Position numbers and translations under genes: made by a program. Shown here in pieces: positions 1 through 10,995 of a stretch of 64,000 bases of DNA. The notes under the pieces were generated by a model. It saw only the letters and a list, made by a program, of their open reading frames with translations. It had not been told where the DNA came from and did not search any database. The stretch's first letter is position 1. Each line of letters starts with the position of its first letter. Source of the stretch: Chrysaora quinquecirrha (taxonomy: Eukaryota; Cnidaria; Scyphozoa; Semaeostomeae; Pelagiidae); the NCBI GenBank assembly GCA_014526335.1, contig JACTAT010000051.1, forward strand, positions 230,125-294,124, in the 5' to 3' direction.

Positions 1-2716
1 GCCATTTCTCGGGCTGTTCGTGGCCATCTACTCGTCGTTGCCGCCCTCCATGCGATTATAATGTCCGAAGTTTACAGTTGCCCGGTTAATCTCGGAAACG
101 ATGAACAAAGAAAGCAAGGAGCAGACGTTCTTGACATTGGTGATAGCGTAGATTTACAACAGATTTCAGAATTATTTGACATGTTAATCTCAGGAAAAAT
201 TAGTGGCGAGGATCTGCAACAAAGTGAAGTTATAAAAACAATGGTTGAGCGAGTGGAAGCTTACAGAAAGGATTTGGCTGCTTCAAGGACAGCAGCATTG
301 TGGTTCAAATACATTGAAATGGTGGAAATCCTATGTAAATTTATTAAGGCTGAACGAACAGGGAACTACCATCTTCATTTGCAAGCAGTCAAGGATATGT
401 TGCCTTACTTTGCAGCATCGGGACACTCTCTATATTGTAAGTCGGCCTATGTTTATCTTCAAACTATGTCGAAGTTGGAGGAAACACACCCGAATGTTTA
501 TCAGATGTTTACCAATGGATATCATGTTGTCTGTAGAAGTGAAAGGTTTTGGGCTGGGCTATCAACAGATTTAGTTATTGAGCAGGTTTTGATGAGAAGT
601 TTGAAGACGACAGGTGGAATGACTCGCGGAAGGGGAATGACTGATCTTCAAAGATCTGTTTGGCTTCGCTCAACTCCAGCATGTGCAGAAATAAACCGCT
701 CCATGCAAGAAGTCACAGGAATAAAGTACGAGACGAGTGATCAACACAAAGAAACAACACAGGCAAGGCGCATAAAAGACTTTGAAGACTCTGTAAATAT
801 CATGAAGTACATGTTTGTCAGAAACCCCTTTGATAACCGGAAGGAGCTCATGAGCATAGATACTGGAGATCCAGCTGTCAATGTAGACACTGCACATGCT
901 GTTGGAATGAACATTATTACATCAATGACAGGAAAAGCAGTAACCGAATATACATTCAAGAAAAAAGACACAGTAGTAACAATGAAAGCACGATCTACTG
1001 TTAAAGTAGATAATGAGATTATAACTGTTGATCCTCTTTTGTTGTTCCAGCACCTGATAACTACTGTGAGAGGGTTAGGATCCGATCTTGATCTTGAAAC
1101 TGCTTTCAAGTATGAGCTGTGTACATTTCCTCCCACACTTGTAGATACGGATGGGTTGCTAAGAGGAGCAAACAAGCCACAAATAGCTGATTCTATATGG
1201 TCTTCCATCGGACCGGATGCTTCTCTGCAGCTTCCAACAGATGTTAAGCTCGTTCTAGATGGCGGCTCTTTACTTCACAAGGTATTATGGTCAAAAGGGA
1301 AAACATTCAATGAGATTTGCATTTTATATGTAAATTACGTCATCAAGAATTACGGAGAAGGTACCACAATTGTATTTGACGGCTATGATGGCAATCCTTC
1401 AACGAAAGATGTCACTCATATTCGCAGGACCAAAGGAAAACAGGGAATAGCAGTACTCTTCACAGGACAAATGAAGTTAAGCATTAAAAAGGAAGAGTTT
1501 CTCACCAATCTGGATAACAAGCAACGCTTTTTAGAGTTATTGGTGATTCGGATGAATGAAAATGGGCTCCATTGCATTCAAGCAGTCGGTGATGAAGATC
1601 TTTTGATTGTTAAGACCGCCATTGATTTAGCCAGAAATGAAACAACAGTCGTCATGGGAGAGGATACGGATCTATTGATTCTGCTTCTGCATCATTCCAA
1701 GAACAGTGATCGCCAACTTTTTTTCACCTCGGAACAAAGAAATTGAGCCAAATCAAAAGCCAAGCTGTGGGATATAAAACACACTAAATCGAAACTAGGA
1801 CAAACATTATGCGAATCAATCCTAGTTCTACATGCCTTACTAGGATGTGACACAATTTCCAGATTATTCTCTATTGGCAAAGGAGTAGCCTTACAAAAGT
1901 TTAAAAAAGATGAATGTTTCAGGCGCCTGACGACTGTCTTTAACAATGCAGCATCAACAAAAGAAGATGTTATCATTGCAGGGGAGAAATTACTACTCAA
2001 AGTTTATGGAGCTAAGGATGAAATCACACTAGACAAGCTCCGTCTGACGAGGTTTTGTCAAAAGCATGAAAGTCGTATCCCCCGAGAGCTTGCCTCCCAC
2101 CTCAGCAGCAGCCTCTTTGCACTCGTTGCGTGTATACCATCAAGTACAAGTTTGGAGAGATTGGCAAGATCTTGATCCGGAAGAGTGGGGATGGGGATGG
2201 GTACAATGCCTGCCAGAATTTGTTGGAACACCCATCATATTTCTAGCCTTTTTCCCATGAAAGAGTGTTCACAATTCCAAGCACAGCTTCAATCCCCCCT
2301 CCCCCTGGACACAATGTTGTTTTGTCATATTGAAGGGTGCTGCTACGTGATTTCAATGTTCATGTGCACCTGAAATGTTTTATCATTCATTAAACCAACA
2401 TTGTTTGTAGAGGGGGGAGGGGAGATGTGGCATTGAGTAGGAAATTCAATCTGGCGTTCCAAGTATTCTGACAGGCATTATAGTTAAAACCAGAAAGCTG
2501 CTACCAGTCTACAGTACAAAAGCGCCAGCACAAGCATGTTTATTAAAACTATTCAGATGCAACTGTAAGAAAGAATGCCGGAACCTGTAATATACATGTT
2601 ATAAGAAAGGTCTGAAATGTTCTACGATGTGTGGTGAATGCAGGGGTGTTTCTTGTCTCAACTGTCAAGATCCAACTAGTATCGAGAATGAAGATACCAA
2701 TGATGAAATATAGCAT
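1..2716 (+). pseudogene. PIN-like nuclease / CXC-domain family gene, 5'-truncated and decayed
   Basis: The frame is already open at base 1 and runs to a TGA at 1744-1746 (561 codons from the ATG at 61). The same frame then continues past the stop to about 2172. The C-terminal half looks like an XPG/FEN-type PIN fold: LVLDGG near 1252, VFDGYDG near 1375, GEDTDLL near 1660 and, after the stop, GCDTISRLFSIGKG near 1849. A one-frame shift near 2066 leads to a short stretch with a conserved Trp-rich end (EEWGWGW). At about 2548-2680 a cysteine cluster follows (CNCKKEC ... CGECRGVSCLNC), resembling a tesmin/TSO1-type CXC zinc domain and interrupted by one stop. Large multicopy families of this architecture occur in invertebrate genomes, from memory. 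At least two stops and a frameshift make this copy non-functional. A second family member lies at 10141-16926. The biochemical role is unknown; nuclease is an inference from the motifs. Confidence 0.75.
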
Positions 2717-3363
2717 GCCTGAATCTTGGTTAATATGAACAATTACTTTGAATCAAATATTTTACGAACACATTTAAGCAACTACTTTAATTAATTTTGG
2801 TTTGTTTGTCTACATTGACTGGACTAAAATGAAATAAAGTAAAGAAAATGTTCACTTTTCAATTCTCAGTTTAGGATTATTCCATTGAAAGCCAATGAGC
2901 TGGAATGGTTGTCCAAAATAATTAATGAAATCAAGCCAATTGAAGACCATCTTCAAAAATTGTCATCAAACATCACTTCCACAATGCTGAGATCGCAAAA
3001 CTCAGTAATTGTAAAAACAGTCATCGAGCCCAGGGGTAGGAGGGTATCATTTTCAAAATCATTCAATTTGAAAAGACCAGTCCATTTCTTTGGAGAAATA
3101 TTTTCCTTACATTTGGAAAACTTCAAAACAATGCCAACATTTTTCTCTTGATTCTATGAGAATACAGTAGATAGATAGACAAATTATACATATTTTTTAT
3201 TCAAAACGAATTTTGTTTTAAAAAAATGCATACAAATTTAAGCAAGAGAAATTGGAACGATAAAAAAGAACTGTGCAAACTAGATTAGAAATTTGTTTTA
3301 AAGCTCAACACTTAAGTTCTGATATAAAAATGGTATTTCCAGTGTTTACAGTTGCAACTCTTA
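2717..3363. other. Intergenic stretch with no recognised gene
   Basis: AT-rich sequence. An 88-codon plus-strand frame at 2885-3151 has a plausible helical start (NELEWLSKIINEIKPIEDHL) but no family I recognise, no visible splice context and no second copy in the window. I treat it as unsupported. Confidence 0.4.
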
Positions 3364-3945
3364 TTATTCTATAAACACTAATGATGTTGTCCTCCTTGTA
3401 GAAGGATGGCTTAACCTGCCATAGTCCAGTTTTTGTCTCAACAACTGATGTCCTGTTTCAGGACAATACCATTTAACCAATGCCAATGGCACTTTTCTGC
3501 GCTCTTCCACTTCATCCTGATCTCTTGATGCAATTATGTTCACTAGGAAGAAGAATTGCACCTTACCAAAGTAAGGAGCTGGCACTTCATCATAATTTGT
3601 AGCAAAGTATGATTTCACGTTACTTGAGTGATGACTTTTGTTCAGAACAGAACTGAATTTTATTCCATTGACTTTGCATCTTACAAATTTTGAAAATTGT
3701 GTAGAGATATAAGAAATTCTTTCTCCGTAAACAATTTCTAAATGCTTTCTTACCTCTGATTTGAATGAATCATCCATCTGCTTGTTGTCATGCATAGGAC
3801 GCAGTAAGATTGCTTTGGCAAATGGGAAATGACTTTCCATCCTCTCCACCTCACTCTGCATGTGGAATGCATCATTCAGAGCCTCTCCGGGTTTTCTCAG
3901 GAATCTATCAGCTCTCAAGTTCTCTATTTGGGATGCTTCTTGATT
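3364..3945 (-). pseudogene. C-terminal fragment of an uncharacterised, possibly transposon-associated protein
   Basis: A minus-strand frame of about 193 codons ends at 3364. Its 5' side is cut exactly where the tail of a LINE begins (3946 onward), and its first few codons are made of the LINE tail repeat, so the gene was truncated by that insertion. The sequence has protein-like composition with a distinctive segment near 3560-3610 (YFATNYDEVPAPYFGKVQFFF) followed by VPLALVKWYC and a DYGRL motif. I recall similar 'YFG+VxxFF ... ALVxWY' modules at the C-terminus of uncharacterised transposon-related proteins, but cannot name a family. No catalytic residues are recognisable. Confidence 0.45.
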
Positions 3946-5774
3946 CAATTCAATTCAATTCAAATTTATTTGCAAAATACAAGGTTATAAAATAAAAAGC
4001 TAAAAATACTTGTATTTTACCGACTCAAGAGAATCAGAGCTTATCTTGCTTGGACCGCTAAATTGAAGTTTTATAAGTTACATTAAATTTATCAAAAATA
4101 CAGAAACTAATATAACAGCAAAGATAATTTCTAGTTACTAATTCAAACAACCAGCATAACATGTTAGTTCCGATTTTTTTTTTAATAAATTTTTTGTTCT
4201 TTTTCTTATTTTTTCTATCCAAAGCTTAAGAATTAAAAAACTTAAATAACTAAATTGCACGATTCGTAAATCACAAAAACAGCAAAAATCACTTGAAAGA
4301 AATATTTATTATTTCAATAACAAAAAAAGATACAGTAATACTAGCTACAATTGTTTAAGATCATCTTTTCTTTCAATTTTTGTAACTGGAGAGCATATTT
4401 GCTTTATTAGTTTGATAAACGTTTTATGTTTGGAGATGGTTTTAAGGAACAGTGGAAGGCCATTCCAAAATCGAGCCCCAATATTTTGCAGAGTGTAGTT
4501 TCGCCATTTTTTATTAGATTTAACAATCCTGTAGTTTTGTTTCTGTCTGGTCTCATATTTATGTGAATGCTCATTTGTTACAAAGTAATTTTGAAATTTG
4601 CCTGGCAACAATTTTGGGCTGAAGTGAACATTATGCATTAATTTTAAGATTTTTAGGCGATAAAGATCATTTATTTAAATTATTTTTGGTTCTTTATGCA
4701 AATGATCGGTTGAATATCTGTTATCTTTGAAGTGAATTATTTTAAGGATTCTGTTCTGTAGTACTTGAATTTCTGTAGTCGAGCAAGTGAATGAAGAGAA
4801 GCTTTAACAATTTTTGGTTTTATTCCATCATGTCCAGCAGCCTTATTTGTTTTAAGTTGGCTTATTTCATTAAAAACTTTGTGCTCGTTAATTTTTTCCA
4901 TGAAGAAACTATTTGCTATTGGCTTAGTAAGAAAAGATGAATAACTAGTTTTAGTCATTTGTACCTTAGCATAGATTTTTGTTCCAATGCTGCAGAAATG
5001 CTAATTTTGAGCATTTGCGATCACAGCACCATCTCTAAACCATTTGTCATCATAAAATATTTCTTTTATCGAGCTGGACTTTGATTTAGCCTCTAGATTT
5101 AATATTTTGCCCAGAACTCTCCACATTTTCGTAATTCTGGTTGACTTATTATCAAAGAGCTCTTTAAAGTAAGATTTCTTTGACTGTCTTATACAAGAAA
5201 CAAGGACATTACGGCATTTAGCGTATTTCTCTTCATTTTTGGAACTGCGGTGTTTTGTATAGGTATAGAATAGATTGTTCTTTTTGCTTATACCCTTTTT
5301 CAAAGATGCTGAGATCCATGGTTTGTCCTTGATTCTTCTTTTCGAAATAAATTTCATAGGGAAAGCTTTTTCGTAGGCTTTGTTGATAATGTCAATAAAA
5401 TAATTTGTACAAGAATTAGCATTGTGTATACGATACAAAGAATTCCAGTCAGTTTCTTCTAATATCTTATACCAAACTCGCGATGTTCTTTTTACCAAAT
5501 ATGCGGATTTTTTCTTTTCTGACGTTAACTAATTCTTCCGTGCAAAAAGAGAGATAAAAATTTGCAAAATGATCTGAGATATCTGTGAAAATATTGCCTG
5601 AAGTTGTTTGATCATTCGAAGTTTGCTCTTTCACAAAGATATGATCAATTAGCGTGGCAGTGTGATCAGTTATTCTCGAGGGTAGGTTAATTGCAGGGAG
5701 ATATCCGTAGGATAACATCATATCTAAGTAATGCTTAGTATTGCTTTTTCCTGCTTGGCTATATTTTATGAGAT
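3946..5774 (-). mobile_element. LINE-A, 3' half (endonuclease end, linker, partial RT, 3' tail)
   Basis: Minus-strand non-LTR retrotransposon of CR1/L2-like organisation. From 5' to 3' on the minus strand: the C-terminal part of an AP-type endonuclease (5774-5520; TLIDHIFVKE then SGNIFTDISDHFANF), the endonuclease-RT linker (5498-5001), the first RT block (4958-4737; LKTNKAAGHDGI), then a jump to the conserved RT C-terminal tail (4638-4345; YETRQKQNYRIVK, IGARFWNGLP). The RT catalytic core is missing, so this copy carries an internal deletion as well as frame breaks. The 3' end is an (ATTGA)n-type tail at 3946-3962. The 5' side is interrupted by the Ty3 LTR at 5775; the missing 5' half is found at 19356-21660 and 29900-32810. 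Confidence 0.85.
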
Positions 5775-5988
5775 TGTAGCGCTTAGGGTTCTCAGAGCGG
5801 AGAGAGAGAAAACACAACTTTTACATCAGACTTTCAATCACGACTGACTCTCGAAGTCTTCCGCTGTTCTTTATAATATAAATGCGATGGCATACAATAC
5901 ACAATTACAATACACAAGTACAAAGATATAATGCTTCGATGACGTGAATATAATAACATTACAAACATCACTGGTTCTATTCATAACA
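5775..5988 (-). repeat. Ty3 element 3' LTR
   Basis: 214 bp with TG...CA termini, matching 29686-29899 over its full length and 19145-19355 with more differences. It follows a polypurine tract on the minus strand, identifying it as the 3' LTR of the minus-strand element. AGAT precedes it at 5771-5774. Confidence 0.9.
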
Positions 5989-6000
5989 CTTCCCCCGTAA
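5989..6000 (-). other. Polypurine tract of the Ty3 element
   Basis: Read on the minus strand the sequence is ACGGGGGAAG immediately upstream of the LTR start TGTTATG, the expected position and composition of a plus-strand priming site. Confidence 0.75.
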
Positions 6001-6001
6001 T

Positions 6002-7165
6002 TTAATGGGTCACAAATTTTCCATACCGCAAAGGGGGTTGAATGTTTTGCCTCAATTGGACTGGGCGATGGTAACGATCCGGTTGTTGCACAGCCACACC
6101 CTCCTGAGGAATAGGTTCTCCCGGAACAATGTCAATGTCCACAGATTCAGCGGTCGGGCAGAAAGGGATCCCCTCGTTAGCTGGAAAAACACATGGTTTG
6201 AGTTTGTCGTGATGGGTTACCAATTCTTTCCCCTCCTTGGAGCGTATCCTGTAGGTTACCCCCTGTCGCGAAATAACCTCATAAGGCCCAAGCCACTGAA
6301 GGCCAAGCTTCCAAGACTTAGGGCGGTGTAGCTAGACTGATGTGCCCGGCTGATATGGGCACCAGTTGCCAGAAGAATGAGGTTGATGAGTTTTTTGACT
6401 AATTCTACTGTGGTCTAACTGCTGTTGAGCTGTTTCATTGATGGCCTGTAACGCCTGCCTAACTGACTTGGTGTACTCTGACTGACTAGCAGGGTTCTTC
6501 AAAGGCAGGCCAAGGTCTACCTCTATAGGGGTGCGAGCATCTCTACCAAATACCATCTCATAAGGGCTAAATCCGGTAGACTCATGACAACTATTATTGT
6601 AGGCAAAGACAGCTAAACTTACCCAATTGTCCCAGTCGTCCTTGTGCTGTGAAACAAAAGATGATAACACGTTTTGCAAAGTGCGATTCTTGCGTTGCCT
6701 TGATCAGAATGAATGACAGTGGGAGGCCCAAAGCGACTAAAAACCCTAGAGACCAGAATCTCTGCAACAGTGGTTGCTCGTTGGTCAGGGGTTTGGAAAC
6801 ACCTCACACCACTTGGTGAAATGATCCATGATGACAAGCAAATGTTTGTTCCCACAGGCGGTTTCTGGCAGGGGACCCATGTAATCCATGGCCCAGAAGA
6901 CAAATGGTTCATTAACCTCAATGGGCTGTAAAGGGGCCTTGTTAGTGGAAATGCCCAGCTTGCGTTGGGCGCACGTTTGGCAACTTTTAACAAAGTCCCT
7001 AATATGCAATGACATTTTGGGCCAAAAGAATCGGTTTCGAGCACGCAGAAGTGTTCTTTTGATTCCAAAGTGACCCGAAAATGGTGAGCTGTGGATGTCT
7101 TGCAAAACTGAATCAAGTAAATCATGAGGGATAACAAAGGCATATTCAGGTATAGAGCAACTAAG
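6002..7165 (-). pseudogene. Ty3 pol: integrase, broken
   Basis: Integrase half of pol on the minus strand. The N-terminal HHCC zinc-binding region is at 7105-6960 (SGHFGIKRTL ... SCQTC), followed by the first catalytic Asp in WAMDYMGPLP near 6890 and the second in VIHSDQG near 6710. Only about 16 codons separate this second Asp from the conserved VLSSFVSQHKDDWD segment, where about 60 are usual. The stretch holding the catalytic Glu and the following YHPQ-like motif is therefore deleted. Several frame changes are needed to read it through (6785-7105, 6619-7284, 6332-6679). The C-terminal domain is readable to VTHHDKLKPC near 6200, and pol ends close to the polypurine tract. Confidence 0.8.
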
Positions 7166-7183
7166 ACTGGCAATTTCTTTAAC

Positions 7184-8715
7184 TTAAAGACCATTGACCA
7201 AATGCAGCTGGTCCCAATAGTGCCAGAACGTGCGGAGGGTAGGATTGGATGCCCAAACAAAAAAAGGTGGCCTAGGCTGATCATTTGACTTCATTTCTAT
7301 GATTTTACTAATAGCAGGGTCATCCATTTGTGCCTGCTGAAGGTTGTAACCAGGTGTTATAGTAGTTGCACAACTAGGGTTGTTAGGAAGGCGTGACAAG
7401 GCATCTGCATTACCATTCTCAGTTCCTGGTCTGTGCTTAACATCAAAGGAGTACTCTTGTAGATCCATGACCCACCTAGCCAGACGACCTTTGGGTGTAA
7501 CGGAATGTAACCAACGGAGGGCGCTATGGTCTGTAACTACAGTAAATTTTCGGCCAAGCAGATAAGCACGAAAATGATCGGTGGCAAAGACAACTGCCAA
7601 TGCTTCTTTTTCCGTGGCTGAATATCCCTTCTCACGATCAGATAATGACCGACTAGCATATGAAATGACATGCTCATGGCCAGATAAATCACGCTGGGTT
7701 AAGACGGCACCTATTCCTCTGTCTGAAGCATCTGTTTGCAGGATAAAAGGCCTATCAAACTTAGGATATGCTAGGATGGGAGCGGAACATAAGTGTGTTT
7801 TTAACAATGTAAAAGCTTCCTGTTGCTTATCAGCCCATATAAACTTAGAACCATTTTTGGTTAATTGAACAAGAGGGGATGCTAAAGTAGCAAAGTTAGG
7901 AATGAAGCGCCGATAGTAACCTGCTAGACCAAGAAAAGACCTAACTTGTTCGACGTTGGTTGGTTCTTGAAGTGCCGACACTGCCTGGATTTTCTTGGGA
8001 TCAGTTTGTATGCCTGTAGAGGAAACAATATGAGCAAGAAAAAATGCTTGGGTGGCCCCAAAGGTGCATTTTGAGGCTTTAACCTGAAGCTTATGCTGAC
8101 GAAACCTGGAAAGAACAGTTGACAATCGCTCATATTGTTGCTTGACACTTGTTGACGGAATTATAACATCATCAAAATAGCACAAGCAAGTGTCATATGT
8201 TAACCCAGACAAAACAATCTCAATAGCTCTCTGAAAGGTAGCTGGTCCCCCAGAGACACCAAAGGGAAGGCGAACAAATTCCCATAACCCATCAGGGGTA
8301 GTAAATGAAGTCTTTTCCCTATCATCAGGAGCAACACTGACTTGCCAATATCCGGAGCGCAAATCAAGAGTACTAAAGTATTGTGAACCATCAAGGGCAT
8401 CTAGTAGGTCATCCACTCTGGGAAGAGGGTGAGCATCTTTCTTTGTGACCTCATTCAACTTCCTATAATCAATACAGAACCGATAAGTCCCATCCTTTTT
8501 CTTTACTAAGACAATAGGGGAGGCCCAAGGGCTACAACTTGGCTGGATAACCCCCTGTTGAAGCATATCAGCAACTTTACTTTTTACCTCATCACGATAG
8601 GTATATGGGAGCCGCCTTGGGTATTGACGAATAGGTTGTGCAGAACCAGTGTCAATGTGATGTTGAATAACTTCAGTGTGGCCTAAGCGCTCATTAGTGG
8701 GGGAGCTTAACACAT
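7184..8715 (-). pseudogene. Ty3 pol: reverse transcriptase and RNase H
   Basis: Uninterrupted minus-strand frame of about 510 pol codons. It contains the RT fingers (IVLVKKKDGTYRFCIDYR), the SPFGLxxxPxxFQ-like block (LPFGVSGGPATFQR), the catalytic motif as YFDDV near 8175 (YLDDI is usual), the FLGLAGYYRRFIPNF connection and RNase H (LQTDASDRGIGAVL, EKEALAVVFA, VVTDHSAL). It is the best preserved enzyme in the window. Its 5' side runs into the foreign insert at 8715/8716, so the first 34 codons of the open frame (8809-8716) are insert sequence and not pol. The matching upstream pol residues are at 16987-17100 and 27613-27650. Confidence 0.9.
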
Positions 8716-8749
8716 AAAAATAGTGCAATCGTGCAAAATATGATACCAG

Positions 8750-9955
8750 CATGAAACTTGGTAGAAATAGGCAGTTTGATACGCTGAAAAAGATAGGATG
8801 TAGACCCACGCTGAAAAATGCCCCCTTGTTCTATTTTTGGACTGGGGTACTAGCTCCCAGGCCTCTAAAAGGAAAGTTGGAATACCTTTGCTGTATATCA
8901 AGATAAGAACTTGAAACTTGGTAGAAATACAAAGTTTGATACGCTGAAAAAGATAGGATGTAGACCCGCCCTGAAAAATGCCCCCTTGTGCTATTTTTAG
9001 ACTGGGGTACTAGCTCCCAGGCCTCTAAAAGGAAAGTTGGAATACCTTTGCTGTATATCAAGATAAGAACTTGAAACTTGGTAGAAATACACAGTTTGAT
9101 ACGCTGAAAAAGGTAGGATGTAGACCCGCCTTGAAAAATGCCCCCTTGTGCTATTTTTAGACTGGGGTATTAGCTCCCAGGCCTCTAAATGGAAAGTTGG
9201 AATACCTTTGCTGTATATCAAGATAAGAACTTGAGACTTAGTAGAAATACACAGTTTGATACGCTGAAAAAGGTAGGATGTAGACCCGCCCTGAAAAATG
9301 CCCCCTTGTGCTATTTTTAGACTGGGGCACTAGCTCCCAGGTCTCTAAAAGGAAAGTTGGAATACCTTTGCCGTATATCAAGATAAGAACATGAAACTTG
9401 GTAGAAATAGGCAGTTTGATACGCTGAAAAAGATAGGATGTAGACCCACGCCGAAAAATGCCCCCTTGTTCTATTTTTAGACCTGGGTACTAGCTCCCAG
9501 GCCTCTCAAAGGAAAGTTGGAATACTTTTGCCGTATATCAAGATAAGAACATGAAACTTGGTAGAGATAGACAGCTTGATACGCTGAAAAAGATAGGATG
9601 TAGACCCACGCCGAAAAATGCCCCCTTGTTCTATTTTTAGACTTGGGTACTAGCTCCCAGGCCTCTCAAAGGAAAGTTGGAATACCTTTGCCTTATATCA
9701 AGAGAAGAACATGAAACTTGGTAGAGATAGACAGCTTGATACGCTGAAAAAGATAGGATGTAGACCCACGCCGAAAAATGCCCCCTTGTTCTATTTTTAG
9801 ACTTGGGTACTAGCTCCCAGGCCTCTCAAAGGAAAGTTGGAATACCTTTGCCTTATATCAAGATAAGAACATGAAACTTGGTAGAGATAGACAGCTTGAT
9901 ACGCTGAAAAAGATAGGATGTAGACCCACGCTGAAATATGCCCCTTTGTGCTATT
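8750..9955 (+). repeat. Tandem array, exact 160-bp period, about 7.5 units
   Basis: The landmark TAGCTCCCAG recurs at 8851, 9011, 9171, 9331, 9491, 9651 and 9811, every 160 bp without length change. The last unit breaks off at about 9955. Two sequence classes are visible: units with TAGACCCACG (first and fifth to eighth) and units with TAGACCCGCC (second to fourth). One inverted partial copy sits outside the insert at 17015-17098. Confidence 0.95.
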
Positions 9956-10995
9956 CCCACTGCGTAAATAACGACATGATGTGACACAAGTCAACGCCCT
10001 TCCTTTGTGGCGTTTCCAAGTTTTTTATTTTGAAGTTTTTCCTTTCCGGAATCATTATTGAGTCATCCGAAATTACTTTCTTCCGCTTACTTGTTTTAAA
10101 ATGAATACTCGAAAGAAACATTTTTAGTTCTCCTGTAACGATGTCAAAGAAAAAGTTTACATTGCTGAATGCTGTGACTGATTTTCAGAAAGTTAGTGCC
10201 GCAAAATCAGAAAAACAAGATTTTGATTTTGACTTATGTTTTATATGTCAAGAACGAACGGGAGAACAGCTTGTCTGTCCAGCAACAAATAGCACCCTCT
10301 CTGACAAAGTGAGTGGCTATATAAATATTGTTCAGCAGTTGCAAAGTTTTGAAGCCATCAATGAACTCTCTCCTACCATTTCTGCCCGGATAAACTCTCT
10401 GACCTGTGACGATTTGGTTCAAAAATTTCTTGATAATGAAGCGAAATTTCACAAGAAATGCCGAAATAAATACGATAAACATCATTATGAAAGGGCTTCA
10501 AAGAAACGAAAACAGTCGGCGGGAGGGGCCTTTGCTGCTACCTCACCTCCAAGCACAAGGACAAGGTACAGTGCCAAAAACTTTCAACCGAAGTGCTTTT
10601 TTTGTGACAAAGAAGATTCTGCTGAAAATCTCACCCAAGCACAGACTTTTGAGCTAGACAGAAAAGTTCGTGATGCAGCGAATCAGCTTTGTGACGAGAA
10701 GCTTCTAGCTAGATTAAGTGAAGGTGACATGATAGCAGTTGAAGCTCTCTATCATAAAACGTGTCTCTCTTCACTCTACAACAGACTAAGAGATATCAAA
10801 AAATGTCCCACAAAAAATACAGACACAGATAGTGCCATTATAGAAGGAATTGTCCTTGCAGAAATTGTTGACTATCTAAAAAGCTACAGCGAATCACCAG
10901 AAGCTATTCCTGTGTTCAAACTTAGCGACATCAAGTCGCTGTATTCTCAACGACTGAAGGAATATAGATCTCCTGATGTTTGCACTGAAAATAAT

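Noticed and set aside
8750..9955. CRISPR-like array
   Set aside because: Units are contiguous 160-bp copies with no unique spacers, in eukaryotic DNA. The 42-bp arrays at the E2 termini likewise have no spacers.
8707..9994. Overlapping minus-strand frames of 64-76 codons in the 160-bp array
   Set aside because: They are one repeated phrase imposed by tandem units (MIYSKGIPTF...), with no extension or start context.
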